From the NCBI GenBank assembly GCA_003235605.1, contig QJVU01000615.1, positions 1 to 7,169 of the forward strand: a DNA stretch of 7,169 bases, given 5' to 3'. Positions 5,739-7,169 of the stretch are shown piece by piece (position 1 is the stretch's first letter; each line of letters starts with the position of its first letter). The notes below the pieces were generated by a model, which saw only the letters and a list, made by a program, of their open reading frames with translations, ran no database searches and was not told the origin of the DNA. The translations under genes were made by a program, and so were the position numbers. The stretch is from Planctomycetota bacterium. GTDB lineage: Bacteria > Planctomycetota > UBA1135 > UBA2386.

Positions 5739-6506
5739 GTGAACCTGCTGCTCTTGGAGGCTCGCGAGCTGGAGGGCCACCAGCCGGACAGCGCCCGTGT
5801 GACCTTGGGGCCTGGCCGCCGCACACGACACCTGCTGCGGGTGTTGCGGGTCAAGGTGGGTGACGAGGTGCGGGTGGGTGTCCTGGACGGACCCCAGGGG
5901 CGGGGTCGGGTGACCGACATCGACCAGACGACCCAACAGGTGACTCTGGCGTTGCGGTTCCGCACCCAACAGCCACCGGAAGGCCCGGGCGATGACACCC
6001 TGTTGCTGGCCGTACCCCGGCCGAGGGTGCTGGCTCGCTGCCTGGCCGACGCCACCGCCCTGGGCTTCGGACGCATCATCCTCTGCCGCTCCTGGCGAGT
6101 GGACAAGAGCCACCTCGGATCCTCCGTCCTGCAGGAAGAGGAACTGCGGCGGCACCTGATCCTTGGCTTGGAGCAGGCCTGTCGCACTGGCCTCCCGGCG
6201 GTGTCGGTGCTGCCCCTGTTCAAGCCTCTCGTGGAGGACCACCTCGAGGACCTGCTACCCCCGGGCCCACGCTTCGTGGCCCACCCCGCCGCAACCACCC
6301 CCGTCCACCGGGGCCGCATCGCCGCCGGCGAGCCCTTCACCCTGGCACTGGGGCCCGAGGGCGGCTTCATCCCGTACGAGGTGGAAGCGCTCGAGGCCCG
6401 GGGTTTCCAGGCGGTGAGTTCGGGGCCCGGCCCCCTCCGGGTGGAGACGGCCCTGGCGGTCCTGTGCGGCCAGCTCCAGATGCTCAGGACGCAGGCGCAT
6501 CGCTAG
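5739..6506 (+). CDS. rsmE: 16S rRNA (uracil1498-N3)-methyltransferase RsmE
   Basis: This 255-residue protein fits the RsmE family (about 240-250 residues), SPOUT-class enzymes that use S-adenosylmethionine to methylate N3 of U1498 in helix 44 of 16S rRNA. The N-terminal part (1-75) resembles the PUA-like RNA-binding domain, including RRTRHLLRVLRVKVGDEVRVG (27-47). The C-terminal trefoil-knot domain carries LALGPEGGFIPYEVEAL (202-218) and the cofactor-loop segment GPGPLRVETALAVL (229-242), a variant of the usual LGxRILRxETA. EQACRTGLPAV (145-155) matches the conserved EQ-R region. The start is GTG at 5739: the preceding in-frame stop is the cyclase's own TAG at 5718 and no other start codon lies between. 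There is no clear Shine-Dalgarno, so translation may be coupled to the cyclase gene. Confidence 0.93.
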   Translation: MNLLLLEARELEGHQPDSARVTLGPGRRTRHLLRVLRVKVGDEVRVGVLDGPQGRGRVTDIDQTTQQVTLALRFRTQQPPEGPGDDTLLLAVPRPRVLARCLADATALGFGRIILCRSWRVDKSHLGSSVLQEEELRRHLILGLEQACRTGLPAVSVLPLFKPLVEDHLEDLLPPGPRFVAHPAATTPVHRGRIAAGEPFTLALGPEGGFIPYEVEALEARGFQAVSSGPGPLRVETALAVLCGQLQMLRTQAHR

Positions 6507-6554
6507 GCTCTCCAAGGGGAGTCCGTTCCCAGCGGGAATAACAGCTCCGGCGCT

Positions 6555-6580
6555 GGGGTCCCTGCCGCCACAGAGACCCC
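6555..6580. repeat. Inverted repeat between rsmE and the exported-protein gene
   Basis: GGGGTC (6555-6560) and GACCCC (6575-6580) form a perfect 6-bp stem with a 14-base loop in the 107-base gap after rsmE. A second small stem, TTCCC-AGC-GGGAA, lies at 6526-6538. Neither has a U-tract, so an intrinsic terminator is not shown. They could be an operator for the downstream gene or chance pairings. Confidence 0.25.
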
Positions 6581-6613
6581 CAACCCACGAGCCACAAGAA
6601 GGAAGGGACCTGG

Positions 6614-7169
6614 ATGAAGACGCGTTTCGTGAACTACCCGGCTGTCATCGGCATGGCCATGATCCTGGTGGCCGCAACACCTCAGGGACAGGACCGGGAG
6701 AAGAGCACCTCCCAGGGATTCGTGCTGAAGGCCGGCGAGCACTCCTTGTTGAAGGTGATTCACAATGCCGCGACGTTCCTGGGACGGAACTACCTGACAA
6801 ACGACGAGGAGTTTGCCAACTCCCCGACCATTACGCTGGACAAGACGCTGAACCTGGATGCGTTCGGCTGCGAGGAAGTGGTGAGCCAGCTGGCGTACTC
6901 CAGGGACTTCGCCATGACCGCGGTGGACGCCGAGCGCGGGATCTACGAGTTCCTGTTCGTGCGCGGTCCCCGGCGGCCCGAGATCTTCCTGCGGGCCCAA
7001 TTCGTGCCGCCCGAGGAGATCCGGCGGCGCACCAGGCTCAAGATGGTAGTTGCAACGGCCGTGCGTCTGGAACGCGCCAGCGCCAGCCGGGTCGTCAACT
7101 CGGTCCGGACGCTGCTGGCGGGGATCGGGGACGGAGTCGGCGGCGTCCAGATAGGCACCGGGGGGCACG
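6614..7169 (+). CDS. Exported protein with secretin N-domain-like repeats, 3' end missing
   Basis: The 185 visible codons run to the window edge without a stop. The ATG at 6614 follows a purine-rich site, GGAAGGGA (6601-6608), 5 bases upstream. Residues 1-26 look like a signal peptide: Lys2 and Arg4, then a hydrophobic core to about 22. Residues ~36-118 have the beta-alpha-beta rhythm of a secretin N0/STN module (FVLKAGEHSLLKVIHNAATFL, 36-56, then a strand-helix-strand ending near YEFLFVRG). Residues ~144-170, VVATAVRLERASASRVVNSV onward, resemble the start of a secretin N1-type module, where ring-forming repeats help build type II secretion or type IV pilus outer-membrane channels. No beta-barrel part is in view, so it may be a true secretin or a protein that only shares these modules. 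The family match is by pattern only. It is probably its own transcription unit or follows rsmE. Confidence 0.7.
   Translation, partial: MKTRFVNYPAVIGMAMILVAATPQGQDREKSTSQGFVLKAGEHSLLKVIHNAATFLGRNYLTNDEEFANSPTITLDKTLNLDAFGCEEVVSQLAYSRDFAMTAVDAERGIYEFLFVRGPRRPEIFLRAQFVPPEEIRRRTRLKMVVATAVRLERASASRVVNSVRTLLAGIGDGVGGVQIGTGGH

Noticed and set aside
5271..6242. A 323-residue minus-strand frame across the cyclase and rsmE.
   Set aside because: It is antisense to two genes with clear catalytic motifs and has no recognisable domain.
6503..7168. A 221-residue minus-strand frame at the right edge.
   Set aside because: The plus strand there has a ribosome site, a signal peptide and secretin-like patterning; the minus frame is His/Gly/Arg-rich without motifs.

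Overview
This GC-rich window (roughly two-thirds G+C by eye) is a bacterial chromosomal segment. It is built around the conserved translation operon rpsB-tsf-pyrH-frr, read on the minus strand from about 4254 down to 966. A tRNA-Lys(UUU) gene follows 44 bases after frr. Past the tRNA, still on the minus strand, lies a separate secreted-protein gene that runs off the left edge. The composition, the compact EF-Ts, the secreted protein with a Gly-Ser-Gly-Cys-x-Gly-Ser stretch near the visible end, and a secretin-like exported protein at the right edge suggest a deep-branching marine or environmental bacterium. Planctomycetota is my best guess, but this is an inference from style and not a proven placement; Myxococcota or a related phylum remains possible.

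Layout: 1-731 (-) secreted protein, 3' end missing; 846-921 (-) tRNA-Lys; 928-964 strong hairpin; 966-1532 (-) frr; 1654-2379 (-) pyrH with a TTG start; 2398-3000 (-) tsf; 3159-4193 (-) rpsB with a GTG start and an unusual ~118-residue C-terminal tail; 4194-4697 divergent intergenic region holding the likely rpsB promoter, two small palindromes and a 14-bp tandem repeat; 4698-5720 (+) diguanylate cyclase with a degenerate receiver domain; 5739-6506 (+) rsmE, 18 bases downstream; 6614-7169 (+) secretin-like exported protein, 3' end missing.

The minus-strand block is a translation unit: S2 (ribosome), EF-Ts (EF-Tu recycling), UMP kinase (UTP/CTP supply for RNA), ribosome recycling factor, and a lysine tRNA that has almost no room for its own promoter. 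On the plus strand a c-di-GMP synthase with intact catalytic and product-inhibition motifs is closely followed by the 16S rRNA m3U1498 methyltransferase, so the two are probably co-transcribed.

No CRISPR array, insertion sequence, integrase or phage gene is visible. Nothing here amounts to a clearly new multi-gene system. The most interesting points are the charged S2 tail, the non-phosphorylatable receiver on the diguanylate cyclase, the hairpin-tRNA arrangement after frr, and the two edge genes for exported proteins.
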